A stretch of 64,000 nt of DNA. It comes from Gammaproteobacteria bacterium. Its GTDB lineage: Bacteria; Pseudomonadota; Gammaproteobacteria; WFUO01. The number at the start of each line of letters is the position of its first letter. The first letter of the stretch is position 1. The stretch spans positions 124,096 to 188,095 of the forward strand of contig WFUO01000035.1 of assembly GCA_015484945.1 (NCBI GenBank), written 5' to 3'. The notes beneath the pieces were generated by a model. It was given only the letters and a program-made list of their open reading frames with translations. It made no database searches and had not been told where the DNA came from. This document shows positions 43,033 to 52,082 of this stretch, piece by piece. A program made the position numbers and the translations under genes.

Positions 43033-43755
43033 TCAATTGCACCTGCCCGAATGGATCATGCGTATCAACGCGTCCCTGTCTTCGGGACCGTAGGGCTCGT
43101 GCCGGCAGCGGTCATGCAGGTGCATGCGGTATTCGATGAAATCCTGCCGGTCGTCGATGAGCATGAAGGGGTTGCCCTGTTCCTGTTCGGCCAGTGATGA
43201 GACAGGACTGACAGCATAGTCATGACCGGGAAGGATTACCGTATCGGGTGGCAGGTCGGCGCGCAGCTTGCGCAGGGTATCGAACATCTGGTTGGGGTCG
43301 CCCCCGCGCAGGTCGCAGCGCCCGCAGCCGTACACGAACAGCGTATCACCGGCAATCAGCCGGTCGCCGACATGAAAACAGGCCGATCCCGGCGTATGAC
43401 CGGGTGTGTGCAGGATTCGTATCGGCGTGCTGCCCAGCATCAGCGTGTCGCCACCGTGATGCAGAACCGGCCGACCGATATCGGCACCCCAGAAGCGCGC
43501 CTCTTCCTTCAGCAGGTGGATGGGCGCATCGTACTGGTCCAGCACCGCCTCGATGCCATTGATGTGGTCGTGGTGACTGTGGGTGAGCAGTATGTCGGTA
43601 ATCGTCACCCCGAGTTCCCGGGCCCGTTCGACGATTCGTTGTGGCTCCCATGCCGGATCGACCACCGCGGTTCGCTGGCTGTCGTGATCGTGGATCAGGT
43701 AGATGAAGTTCTCCATCGGGCCCAGTTTCAGGCTGTCGATCGAAAATCCGCGCAT
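43033..43755 (-). CDS. MBL-fold metallo-hydrolase (glyoxalase II-like)
   Basis: ITDILLTHSHHDHINGIEAVL...ILHTPGHTPGSACFHVGDRLIAGDTLFVYGCGRCDL. Confidence 0.92.
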   Translation of the reverse strand: MRGFSIDSLKLGPMENFIYLIHDHDSQRTAVVDPAWEPQRIVERARELGVTITDILLTHSHHDHINGIEAVLDQYDAPIHLLKEEARFWGADIGRPVLHHGGDTLMLGSTPIRILHTPGHTPGSACFHVGDRLIAGDTLFVYGCGRCDLRGGDPNQMFDTLRKLRADLPPDTVILPGHDYAVSPVSSLAEQEQGNPFMLIDDRQDFIEYRMHLHDRCRHEPYGPEDRDALIRMIHSGRCN

Positions 43756-43847
43756 GATCCTGCCTCAAGTATTTGATATTCAATAGTTTGCATGGCGATT
43801 GCATTTACCCGCCAGGGTAAAGAATAACCCATATCGGCCGATCTAGC

Positions 43848-44780
43848 ATGTGTGATTCACAAAGTGGAAGTATTCACGACATGAGCCGTACCGAACTGAC
43901 CGAGGAGCAGATCGCCAAGCTGCTGAAAGGCATTTCCATCCCGCCACAACCCCAGATTCTCGTCGATCTGCAGATGGAGCAGGCCATGCCGGATCCGGAC
44001 ATCAACGAGATCTCACGCCTGATCAGCAAGGACGTAGGCATCTCTGGCAGCATACTGCGCACCGTCAATTCGCCGGTGTTCGGCCTGCGCAACAAGATCA
44101 GTTCCATCGACCAGGCCGTGCACCTGCTGGGAATCAATAGTGTGGTCAATATCGTCAATGCCATCAGCATCCGCAACGAGGTCTCGGTTGAACAACAGCT
44201 CGATGAAGAACGGTTCAGATTGCTCAATCATTTCTGGGACACAGCCACGGACATCGCCACCACATCGGCCTATCTGGCCAAACAGGTCGGGTTTCAGTCC
44301 CCGGACGAGGCCTATACACTGGGGCTGTTTCACAATGCGGGCATCCCGTTATTGATGAGCCGCTTCGACAACTACATCGACGTACTCAGGGAGGGTTATG
44401 CAGGCGGCTATGAGCGGGTCGTGGATGCCGAAAACCGCCATTTCAATACCAACCACGCGGTACTGGGCCTGTATGTCAGCAAGTCATGGAACCTGCCTGC
44501 AACCATCTGCGAGGTGATCGCACAGCACCATAGCGCGGCGGCCATCTTCTCGGGCAACAGCCGGGCCAGCAGCGCGGTGAAGAACATGCTGGCCATCCTG
44601 AAGATGGCCGAGCACATTGCAGGCTTCTATCGCATCATCGCCGGGCAGGACGTTGACCACGAATGGGAGGCCGTCAGCGAGGCAGTGTTCGAATACCTGG
44701 GGTTGACGGAATACGATTTCGACGATATTCAGGCCACCTGCCATGATATGGGCATCGGTGCTACCGGTATCGATCTCTGA
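43848..44780 (+). CDS. HDOD domain-containing protein
   Basis: IPPQPQILVDLQMEQAMPDPDINEISRLISKDVGISGSILRTVNSPVFGLRNKISSIDQAVHLLGINSVVNIV; ends HxxxAIF-type HDOD signature. Confidence 0.9.
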   Translation: MCDSQSGSIHDMSRTELTEEQIAKLLKGISIPPQPQILVDLQMEQAMPDPDINEISRLISKDVGISGSILRTVNSPVFGLRNKISSIDQAVHLLGINSVVNIVNAISIRNEVSVEQQLDEERFRLLNHFWDTATDIATTSAYLAKQVGFQSPDEAYTLGLFHNAGIPLLMSRFDNYIDVLREGYAGGYERVVDAENRHFNTNHAVLGLYVSKSWNLPATICEVIAQHHSAAAIFSGNSRASSAVKNMLAILKMAEHIAGFYRIIAGQDVDHEWEAVSEAVFEYLGLTEYDFDDIQATCHDMGIGATGIDL

Positions 44781-44812
44781 CCGACCCGTGACGCTACCGA
44801 CGGCTGCCGGCA

Positions 44813-45526
44813 TCAATTGCCCACGAAACGCACCCGGCACTTGATGCCGGCCGGTATCCGGTGGCGCGGGTTGCGTACCTCCAGCCGCACCCTGAAGGTA
44901 CCACTGGCGGCATCCACGACCTGTTCGACGATCATGACCCGCGCCCTGATCGTTTGCGGTTTCGGGTAGCGGATGGAGACCTCGCCAATCATGCCCTTGC
45001 GCACCTTGCCAAGAAACTGAACCGGCAGAATCACATCGATGTGCAACGGGTCGATGGCCGAGATGGTCAGGATCGGCGCATTCGAGACATACTCGCCGGC
45101 CGAGAGCAGTTTCTCGGTCACAATACCCGAAACCGGGCTGCGAATCGTGCGCTGCGCCAGACGCGCCTGGGCCTGACGCAGCTCCAGCCTGGCGAGCAGG
45201 GCCTCGGTCTCCATCTCGTCTTTTTCGTGAATCGACAGCAGGTTCTTGCGATACAGCTCGCGGTTGCGTTCCACCTTGCGTTCATTGAACGCGGTCTTGG
45301 CCTTTGCCAGGGCCACGGCCGCGCGTTCCACACCGGATTTCAGCGTGGCGATGACCTGACCCTTGCGCACCCGGTCACCCAGTTTGACGCGTACGCTCGC
45401 CAGCACGCCCGGCACTGGCGAACTGACCTTGACGACCTTGCTCGGTGCAATCAGACATTCGTGCCCTTGCGAGGCCATGACCAGCCCCGGCAGGAAGATC
45501 AGCAATCCTGCGAGCCATTTGTACAT
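44813..45526 (-). CDS. HlyD/RND-type periplasmic adaptor protein
   Basis: signal peptide; split lipoyl-like APSKVVKVSSPVPGVLASVRVKLGDRVRKGQVIATLKSG ... TIRSPVSGIVTEKLLSAGEYV; coiled coil between. Confidence 0.88.
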   Translation of the reverse strand: MYKWLAGLLIFLPGLVMASQGHECLIAPSKVVKVSSPVPGVLASVRVKLGDRVRKGQVIATLKSGVERAAVALAKAKTAFNERKVERNRELYRKNLLSIHEKDEMETEALLARLELRQAQARLAQRTIRSPVSGIVTEKLLSAGEYVSNAPILTISAIDPLHIDVILPVQFLGKVRKGMIGEVSIRYPKPQTIRARVMIVEQVVDAASGTFRVRLEVRNPRHRIPAGIKCRVRFVGN

Positions 45527-45536
45527 GTTCAAACTC

Positions 45537-47513
45537 CTATTCCTGTTTTCCGGTAAACGAAAGCTGCTTGCCATATTGATAGTCATGCCGCAGCATATCA
45601 CGCCGTACCCGGGCGTGATATTTCTCCAGACGCCGCTGCACCCGGCCAAGATAGCGCAGGGCCAGCCACCGGCCCGGCGCCCCCAGACGCATCACATGCC
45701 GCATCAGATAACGGTGGAGGGGGTGCCGCTCGACATGGCGCAACAGGCCGTCCTCGAACGACAGGATGGTCTCCACGCAGCCGGGATCGCCCTGCCTTGC
45801 GCATCGGCCGGCGAGCTGGCGATCGACCCGTCCCGCCTCGTGCCGTTCGACGATCAGTACATGCAGACCGCTTTCATGGCAATCGGGATGCAGTTTGATG
45901 TCGGTGCCACGGCCGGCCATGTTGGTGGCCACGGTGATCCGTCCCGGTTCACCGGCACGCGCGACGATCTCGGCCTCGTCGGCGTCCTGACGCGCATTGA
46001 GGATCTGGTGATCCAGCCCGGCCTGGTTCAGGGCCGCGCCGATCTCTTCCGAGCTTTTCAGTGAACGGGTGCCGATCAGCACCGGCACGCCCTGTTCGTG
46101 CAAGGTCCTGACGCGCTGCACGACATGCTGCCACTTTCGTTCATCGGTGGGATGGATGTGTGGCCGCCGGTAGATCCGCCGGGATGGCTTGTGCGTGGGA
46201 ATGCGCACTACCCCAAGCCCGTAAACCGACCACAGCTCATTGGCCACCTCGCGCGCGGTGCCGGTCATGCCGGCCAGGCGCAGATAACGGCGAAAGAAGC
46301 GCTGATAACTGATCCGCGCCAGGGTCTCCTTGGGGCTGGTCACTTCACAGCCCTCCTTGATCTCTATCAGCTGGTGCAAGCCGCGCTCCCAGCTCCGGTC
46401 GGCCATGACCCGGCCGGTATAGGGGTCGATGATCTGGATCTTGCCGTCCCGTATCAGGTAGTGCTCGTCACGCCGGAACAGCCAGCGCGCGCTGAGCGAA
46501 CGGGTGAGCAGTTCCTCGCGGCGCACCTGGCCACGCCACATCGGCCCCATGCCGGCCGTGATCTGGCGGAGTTTTTCACGTCCGTAATCGGTCAGCGTTA
46601 CCCGTTGTTCACGTTGATCGACCTGGTAGTCACTGCCCTCTTCGAACTGGTAGGAAAGCTGCATGGCCTCGCGCAGCAGGCGTTCCTCGTCCTGGTTGTG
46701 CGCCTCCTTCGAAATGATCAGGGGCGTGCGCGCCTCATCGATCAGGATACTGTCGGCCTCGTCCACGATGGCGAAATGCAGCCCGCGCAGCAACAGGCGC
46801 TGCTGGCGTGAATGCAGGCGTGTCAGCACCTCGGCATCGAGCTGACAGGAACCGGACTGACCAAGGTTGAGTACATCGCGCAGATAGTCGAAGGCGAGAT
46901 CCTTGTTCGTGCAATAGGTGATATCGCAGGCATAGGCACGGCGCTTCTCCTCCGGGGTCATGTCGTGAACGACATAGCCAACCCGTAACCCGAGTGCTTC
47001 ATACACCGGGCGCATGGCCTCGCAGTCACGCCGGGTGAGATAATCGTTGACGCTGACGACATGCACCGGCATCCCGTAGATTGCCGCCACGCTGGCCGGC
47101 AGCGTGGCGGTCAGGGTCTTGCCCTCGCCGGTCTCCATCTCGGCAATGCGCCCTTGAAGAATGGCCCAGCCACCCAGCAACTGGGTATCGAAATGCCGCA
47201 TGCCGATCCGCCGGCCTGCCACTTCGCGCACCAGTGCGAACAGCGTCATGGCGGCCTGCCCGGCCAGCCCTTCACGCAACAGACGTGTGCGCAGCGTGGC
47301 GGCCGTCGGGATGATCTGGTCCTCGTCAAGTTGTGAAAAATCCCCCGCTGCGGCATGGATGCGCGGCAGAATGCGCCGGTAGCGGCGCGCACCGGAATAG
47401 GTCTGCCTTGCCAGCCTTCCCCACAACATGCGCGCCGTGCGGTCCAGCCAACCGGGATAACGGTCGCTGCGTTCCGGGCGCACGGTATAGGAAGCGATGC
47501 CCGGTTCAAACAT
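45537..47513 (-). CDS. SecA-like ATPase (C-terminally short SecA paralog)
   Basis: FALVREVAGRRIGMRHFDTQLLGGWAILQGRIAEMETGEGKTLTATLPA; VDEADSILIDEARTPLIIS; ITVATNMAGRGTDIKL; GRCARQGDPG; ends after start of scaffold helix, lacks C-terminal Cys/His Zn tail. Confidence 0.93.
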   Translation of the reverse strand: MFEPGIASYTVRPERSDRYPGWLDRTARMLWGRLARQTYSGARRYRRILPRIHAAAGDFSQLDEDQIIPTAATLRTRLLREGLAGQAAMTLFALVREVAGRRIGMRHFDTQLLGGWAILQGRIAEMETGEGKTLTATLPASVAAIYGMPVHVVSVNDYLTRRDCEAMRPVYEALGLRVGYVVHDMTPEEKRRAYACDITYCTNKDLAFDYLRDVLNLGQSGSCQLDAEVLTRLHSRQQRLLLRGLHFAIVDEADSILIDEARTPLIISKEAHNQDEERLLREAMQLSYQFEEGSDYQVDQREQRVTLTDYGREKLRQITAGMGPMWRGQVRREELLTRSLSARWLFRRDEHYLIRDGKIQIIDPYTGRVMADRSWERGLHQLIEIKEGCEVTSPKETLARISYQRFFRRYLRLAGMTGTAREVANELWSVYGLGVVRIPTHKPSRRIYRRPHIHPTDERKWQHVVQRVRTLHEQGVPVLIGTRSLKSSEEIGAALNQAGLDHQILNARQDADEAEIVARAGEPGRITVATNMAGRGTDIKLHPDCHESGLHVLIVERHEAGRVDRQLAGRCARQGDPGCVETILSFEDGLLRHVERHPLHRYLMRHVMRLGAPGRWLALRYLGRVQRRLEKYHARVRRDMLRHDYQYGKQLSFTGKQE

Positions 47514-49641
47514 CGAATTCCCTCAGAAACAGTCGCCGCAGTCCACGATACCAGCGCCAGGCCAGGGAGCGCGGCACATGCTCGAAGCGGACGAATACCC
47601 GCTCGCCGATCCGGCTGACCGGAACACCGATACCGAGCTCGAATTGGTATATGCGCTCGAATGCGCGCTGGCCCTCGCGATCGGCGGGATCGAGCACGAT
47701 CCGGCCGCCGCCGGACTGCCCCAGTACCGGGCTGGGCAGCTCGCGCCCGACACTGGGTACCTCACGCAGAACCCGTGCCGGCAATATCCGACGCAGCTGG
47801 CTGGCCAGCCTGACCTGTACCCGGCGGATACCCTGACGCACGTTGCCGATCTCGTCCTGTCGGATGACGACCCGGACAGTGCCCCGATCACGCGGAATCA
47901 CGTACCCGAGCATGGTGCCACGGGTCACATACCGGCCCGGCAGGTCGCCGCTCTCGGGCAATACCAGCCGTCCACTGGCCGGGCTGCGCACCAGCAATTC
48001 GGCCTGCCGCTCGCGGGCCTGGCGCAGCTCGGCCTGAACCCGTGTGATCTCCTCACGCAGCACCCGGGCCTGCACGCGTTCCTCATAGACCGCGCGATAA
48101 CGGGCCTGGAACTCGCGCAGCTCGGCCTCGAGCTTGCGGATCCGCACGGTGATCTCGGGGTCCTCGCAACGAAGCAGCAACTGCCCCTTGCGCACCTGCT
48201 GCCCGCTGCGTGCAACGACTTCGCGAATGAAGCCGGGCGTCGCGGCCCGGATCCGCGAACGCTCGGGCACCCAGACCACACCCTCTGCCGCGGTCACGAG
48301 CGGGAACGGAATTGCCACGGTCACCACCAGGATGATTGCCAGAACGGCTGTCGAAAGTGTGACGATACGCCCACGATGACGACGCAATACGGGATCACGA
48401 TGGATCTGACCCAGGATCCGGAATACCGGCGCCACCAGCATGCTGTACACCGCATACAGGGCCAACAGCACGCCAATGAAAAAGAACTTGCCGGCAACGA
48501 AGATGGCAATGAACAACATCAGGAACAGACGGTAAATAAATGAGGCGATCGCATACACGAACAGCCAAACCTCGCCGCCGGTACGCTCTGCCGGTGACTC
48601 GAGGTCCTTGAGTCTCAACAGGTAACGTTTGATCAGGTAACCGATGTACTGGTTGGCGCGGGTGGCGAAGTTCGGTATCTCGAGCAGATCGGCAAGAATG
48701 TAATAGGCATCGAAGCGCAACAACGGATTGCCGTTGAACAACAGTGTCGAAACACCGGCGATCAACATTACATTGAAGGCCGCGGAACGTACGAGGCCTG
48801 GCTCCACGTTCACCCATACGATCATCGCCAGTGAGGCAAGCACCAGTTCGACAACCATGCCGGCCGCGGCCACCAACATGCGTTTCTTCCTGTCGCGAAA
48901 CGCCGCCGATGAGGAGGCATCGACATACGGCAGTGGCATGAACACCAGCAGCATGACGCCCATTTCATGCACTTCACCCCCCCACCGTTTGACCGACCAG
49001 GCATGCCCGAACTCGTGGATCAGCTTGATGACCGGATACAACAGGCCGATGAGAATCACGTTTCCGGTGGAGAACACCCGGTCTCCGACATTGTTCGTGA
49101 GTTCATCGAAATGCAGCACGGCCAGCATCAGCGCATAGCCGATCAGCAGGCACCAGCCCAGCAGACCCCACTTGCTAAAGAATGGCCGCACAAACGGCAT
49201 CGTCGCATTGAGAAAACGGTCGGGATCGAACAGCGGGATCTTGATCGCCAGCGGTGATTTGAGTTTCTGCAACAGCTTTTTGCGCCTCGACTCACCGGCG
49301 CGCTCTACCATCTGCCGCATGTCTGGCGGCAGATCCGTTTTCAGCGCATCGGCCTCGTGCAGACGCGCCAGCAGCGAGATGACCTCGTCCTGGGTGGGCA
49401 TATCGTCACCCAGTACCTCGCAGGCGCGTTTCCAGATCTCGTCCAGCGTGGTCTTGCCGTCGAACAGGCCGATGATGTAATTGGCCTCGGGTGTAAAACG
49501 ATGAAAGCTGCCCTTGGCGTGATCCTGGATCACATACCAGGTCTGGTTACGGTAACGGTGCCGGTGCACCTCGACATGCGCATGCAGGGCGGGACGCAGA
49601 TCCTTGACCCGGTACCAGGTCTGGCTGAACAGGCTCTGCAT
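47506..49641 (-). CDS. PqqD-like / M50 metalloprotease-like / HlyD fusion membrane protein
   Basis: N-term PqqD-like VIQDHAKGSFHRFTPEANYIIGLFDGKTTLDEIWKRACEVLGDDMPTQDEVISLLARLHEADAL; HEFGHAWSVKRWGGEVHEMGVMLL and NPLLRFDAYYILADLLEIPNF; C-term barrel-sandwich RIRAATPGFIREVVARSGQQVRKGQLLLRCEDPEI. Confidence 0.88.
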   Translation of the reverse strand: MQSLFSQTWYRVKDLRPALHAHVEVHRHRYRNQTWYVIQDHAKGSFHRFTPEANYIIGLFDGKTTLDEIWKRACEVLGDDMPTQDEVISLLARLHEADALKTDLPPDMRQMVERAGESRRKKLLQKLKSPLAIKIPLFDPDRFLNATMPFVRPFFSKWGLLGWCLLIGYALMLAVLHFDELTNNVGDRVFSTGNVILIGLLYPVIKLIHEFGHAWSVKRWGGEVHEMGVMLLVFMPLPYVDASSSAAFRDRKKRMLVAAAGMVVELVLASLAMIVWVNVEPGLVRSAAFNVMLIAGVSTLLFNGNPLLRFDAYYILADLLEIPNFATRANQYIGYLIKRYLLRLKDLESPAERTGGEVWLFVYAIASFIYRLFLMLFIAIFVAGKFFFIGVLLALYAVYSMLVAPVFRILGQIHRDPVLRRHRGRIVTLSTAVLAIILVVTVAIPFPLVTAAEGVVWVPERSRIRAATPGFIREVVARSGQQVRKGQLLLRCEDPEITVRIRKLEAELREFQARYRAVYEERVQARVLREEITRVQAELRQARERQAELLVRSPASGRLVLPESGDLPGRYVTRGTMLGYVIPRDRGTVRVVIRQDEIGNVRQGIRRVQVRLASQLRRILPARVLREVPSVGRELPSPVLGQSGGGRIVLDPADREGQRAFERIYQFELGIGVPVSRIGERVFVRFEHVPRSLAWRWYRGLRRLFLREFDV

Positions 49642-49647
49642 GACGGC

Positions 49648-51537
49648 CTACCAGGACCACCACCAGAGCGTGAACCACTCGCGCAGGTCGCGTGTCCAGA
49701 TATCGATCAGCTTGCGCCGGTCGATATCGATTTTGGCCACGCCCTCCATGCCGGGTCTTAGCGCAGACGAGGACCTCAGCAGCCGGGCCTCGACACGGAA
49801 GAAGTTGCGTCCGTCCCTGGCCACGGATACCGGCGTGATGCGTACGACCCGAAACGGAAACTCCCGGTTCGGCAGGGCCGTGAGTATCAAACTGCCCCGT
49901 TGTCCTTCACGTACATCGGCGATGCGCCGTTCATCGACCTGGATGATGACCCGGTAGTCTTTCAGCGGCGCGATCGTGAACAGTTCCTCGCCCTCCTTCA
50001 CGGCCACGCCGAGCCGCTGACTCAGGTCGCCCCGGACGATCAATCCGTCGATCGGCGCCCTGATCCGGGTCCGCCCGATACGGCTGTCGGTGAGTTGCAG
50101 CTCGGCCGTCACGCGCGCGATCTGTGCATCGATGATATTCAGTTCGGCCCGGTTGCGTGTGGCAAGCGCTTCCTGTTTCTGACGTTGCAGTTTGGTCAGT
50201 TCGCTGAGCTGCCTGAGCCGTTCCAGGCGCAGGTCACGATCGTCGAGGCGCGCCAGTACCTGGCCCTTCCTGACAATGTCACCGGCGCGGAAACCGGCCT
50301 CGCGCAGATAGCCCTGAAACGGCGCGGTGACGATCCGCTGCACGCGGCCTTCGAGCAGGGTATCGGCTGAAAGCCGGTATTGTCCGCTGACCACACTGAG
50401 CGCCACGACCGCCAGTATCAGTGACAAGGCGGCCAGCTTGCGGCCTGGATAACCCTTACCGAACAGACGCCGGCACTGGCGCCAGAAGGCATCGTTGATT
50501 TTTTTCAGGATATGCCGGTCGTTCTCGCGCTTGTCGATCAATGCCGGGCCGGTAAGCCCGAGGATGCTCTGTGCCAGCAGGATTTCATCCTCGCCAAACG
50601 GCCCGCCACTGCGTTCGAGACACACGGCGCCCCGGATGCGGCCGTTGCTGATCAGCGGCAGAGTCATCACCGCGTCGAGTTCCTGACGCGCGGCAAGCTC
50701 ACGATGTTCACGGCACACCACCAGGGCCTGCCCCTCGGGAACCGGCCAGACGATTTCACGACGCTGCTCGACTGCCTCGTCCATCGCGTTGCCGAGCAGG
50801 CGCACCAGGTTCATCTGCTTGCCGAACTCGGCGCTATGGGAAATCGCCTCGACCCGGCAGTGACCCTTGTTGTCGATCAGCCCGAGCGAGACCCGCTCGC
50901 AGCCCAGTTGTCCAGCCATGGCCGTGACCAGCGCCATCGCCGCGGGCTGGAAGCCGCCCTCGGCATGCACGCCGGCGAGCAGTTCGATGGCGGTTTGCAA
51001 ACGCTCGATGATGCGCCGGTCCTGGCGCATCTGCTGACGACGGATCTCCAGTTCGAGCCAGGCCGTGCCCCACTGCAGCTGGCTCATCACCGACTGCAGC
51101 CGTTTCTCGTCGGCCGACTCCACCTCGACCGCCACGGCGCCGAACACCTTGCCGTCGATCAGCAGCGGCCACGCGATCAGGTAACTGGCGGTCAGAGGCA
51201 CGATGCCGTCGGCCGGTTCCACATCGGTCACCAGCCCGGTTTGCTGCTCGCAGGCATCCTCGGCCAGCTCGGCCAGATCGCTCACCGGGGTATCAACGTT
51301 CGGCCATACCGCGCGCGGAGGATACTGGCCGCTGCCCGGTTCACCCAAAAGCAGCACGGCGCGCCCGACCTGGGGCAGCAGCGAGACCTGCAATCGCAGC
51401 CAGTCCTGGTAATAACGCGCGCCAGCCCCGTCATCAGCGCCGGTATGAAAGGAAAGGAAACGTGCCCAGACCGCAGGATCCAGCCCCGCATGATCGACGG
51501 GAACCGGCTGATCACCGGAGGGAGAATCGCTTTGCAT
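49648..51537 (-). CDS. GAF-domain plus TM plus HlyD-type adaptor fusion
   Basis: two GAF-like segments (residues ~20-330), one TM helix LAALSLILAVVALSVVSGQY, then HlyD lipoyl-like VTAPFQGYLREAGFRAGDIVRKGQVLARLDDRDL ... IRAPIDGLIVRGDLSQRLGVAVKEGEELFTI. Confidence 0.88.
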   Translation of the reverse strand: MQSDSPSGDQPVPVDHAGLDPAVWARFLSFHTGADDGAGARYYQDWLRLQVSLLPQVGRAVLLLGEPGSGQYPPRAVWPNVDTPVSDLAELAEDACEQQTGLVTDVEPADGIVPLTASYLIAWPLLIDGKVFGAVAVEVESADEKRLQSVMSQLQWGTAWLELEIRRQQMRQDRRIIERLQTAIELLAGVHAEGGFQPAAMALVTAMAGQLGCERVSLGLIDNKGHCRVEAISHSAEFGKQMNLVRLLGNAMDEAVEQRREIVWPVPEGQALVVCREHRELAARQELDAVMTLPLISNGRIRGAVCLERSGGPFGEDEILLAQSILGLTGPALIDKRENDRHILKKINDAFWRQCRRLFGKGYPGRKLAALSLILAVVALSVVSGQYRLSADTLLEGRVQRIVTAPFQGYLREAGFRAGDIVRKGQVLARLDDRDLRLERLRQLSELTKLQRQKQEALATRNRAELNIIDAQIARVTAELQLTDSRIGRTRIRAPIDGLIVRGDLSQRLGVAVKEGEELFTIAPLKDYRVIIQVDERRIADVREGQRGSLILTALPNREFPFRVVRITPVSVARDGRNFFRVEARLLRSSSALRPGMEGVAKIDIDRRKLIDIWTRDLREWFTLWWWSW

Positions 51538-51771
51538 ACCCGTAACCCGTCATGGACATGCGCCCAGTATAGCCTGTTTGTCCTTGATTTTCATGGACAA
51601 AAAAGCCCGTCGGGCGAATATCGGCCATCATAGGCGGAAAAATTGCGCCTACCGGGCCGAACGCATGGCCCGAACCGCGGATAGGACCCGTAACGTGGCG
51701 GATATCGGCCAGCCGCCACCTGGAGACCGCTCGTTCTCCGTTTGCTTCTATCCCGCCGGCATGACGGTTTG

Positions 51772-52080
51772 TTACTGGTCGATCTTCAGTTCGCCAAAGC
51801 GTTTCTCGTATTCGTCGATGACGTTGTTGAGCAGCAATGACAGGCGCTTGGCCGCGTAGGGGTTCATCATGATCCGGTCGGTCAACTGCACCACCAGTTC
51901 GGACTGACCGGTATGCCAGTTCTGGTTGGTACCGAACAGCAGGGTCACTTCTTCCCGGGTGCTGGATACGTTGCAGACATTCGCATACGAACTCTGCATG
52001 CGCGAATCGTCCCAGCGGATCACCGGGCCACGGGTCTCGCTCGCTTCCTTGGGGTCTTTTTCTTTTTCTGCTTCAGCCAT
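51772..52080 (-). CDS. DUF3467 domain-containing protein
   Basis: SSYANVCNVSSTREEVTLLFGTNQ...VQLTDRIMMNPYAAKRLSLLLNNVIDEYEKRFGEL. Confidence 0.9.
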   Translation of the reverse strand: MAEAEKEKDPKEASETRGPVIRWDDSRMQSSYANVCNVSSTREEVTLLFGTNQNWHTGQSELVVQLTDRIMMNPYAAKRLSLLLNNVIDEYEKRFGELKIDQ

Positions 52081-52082
52081 TG

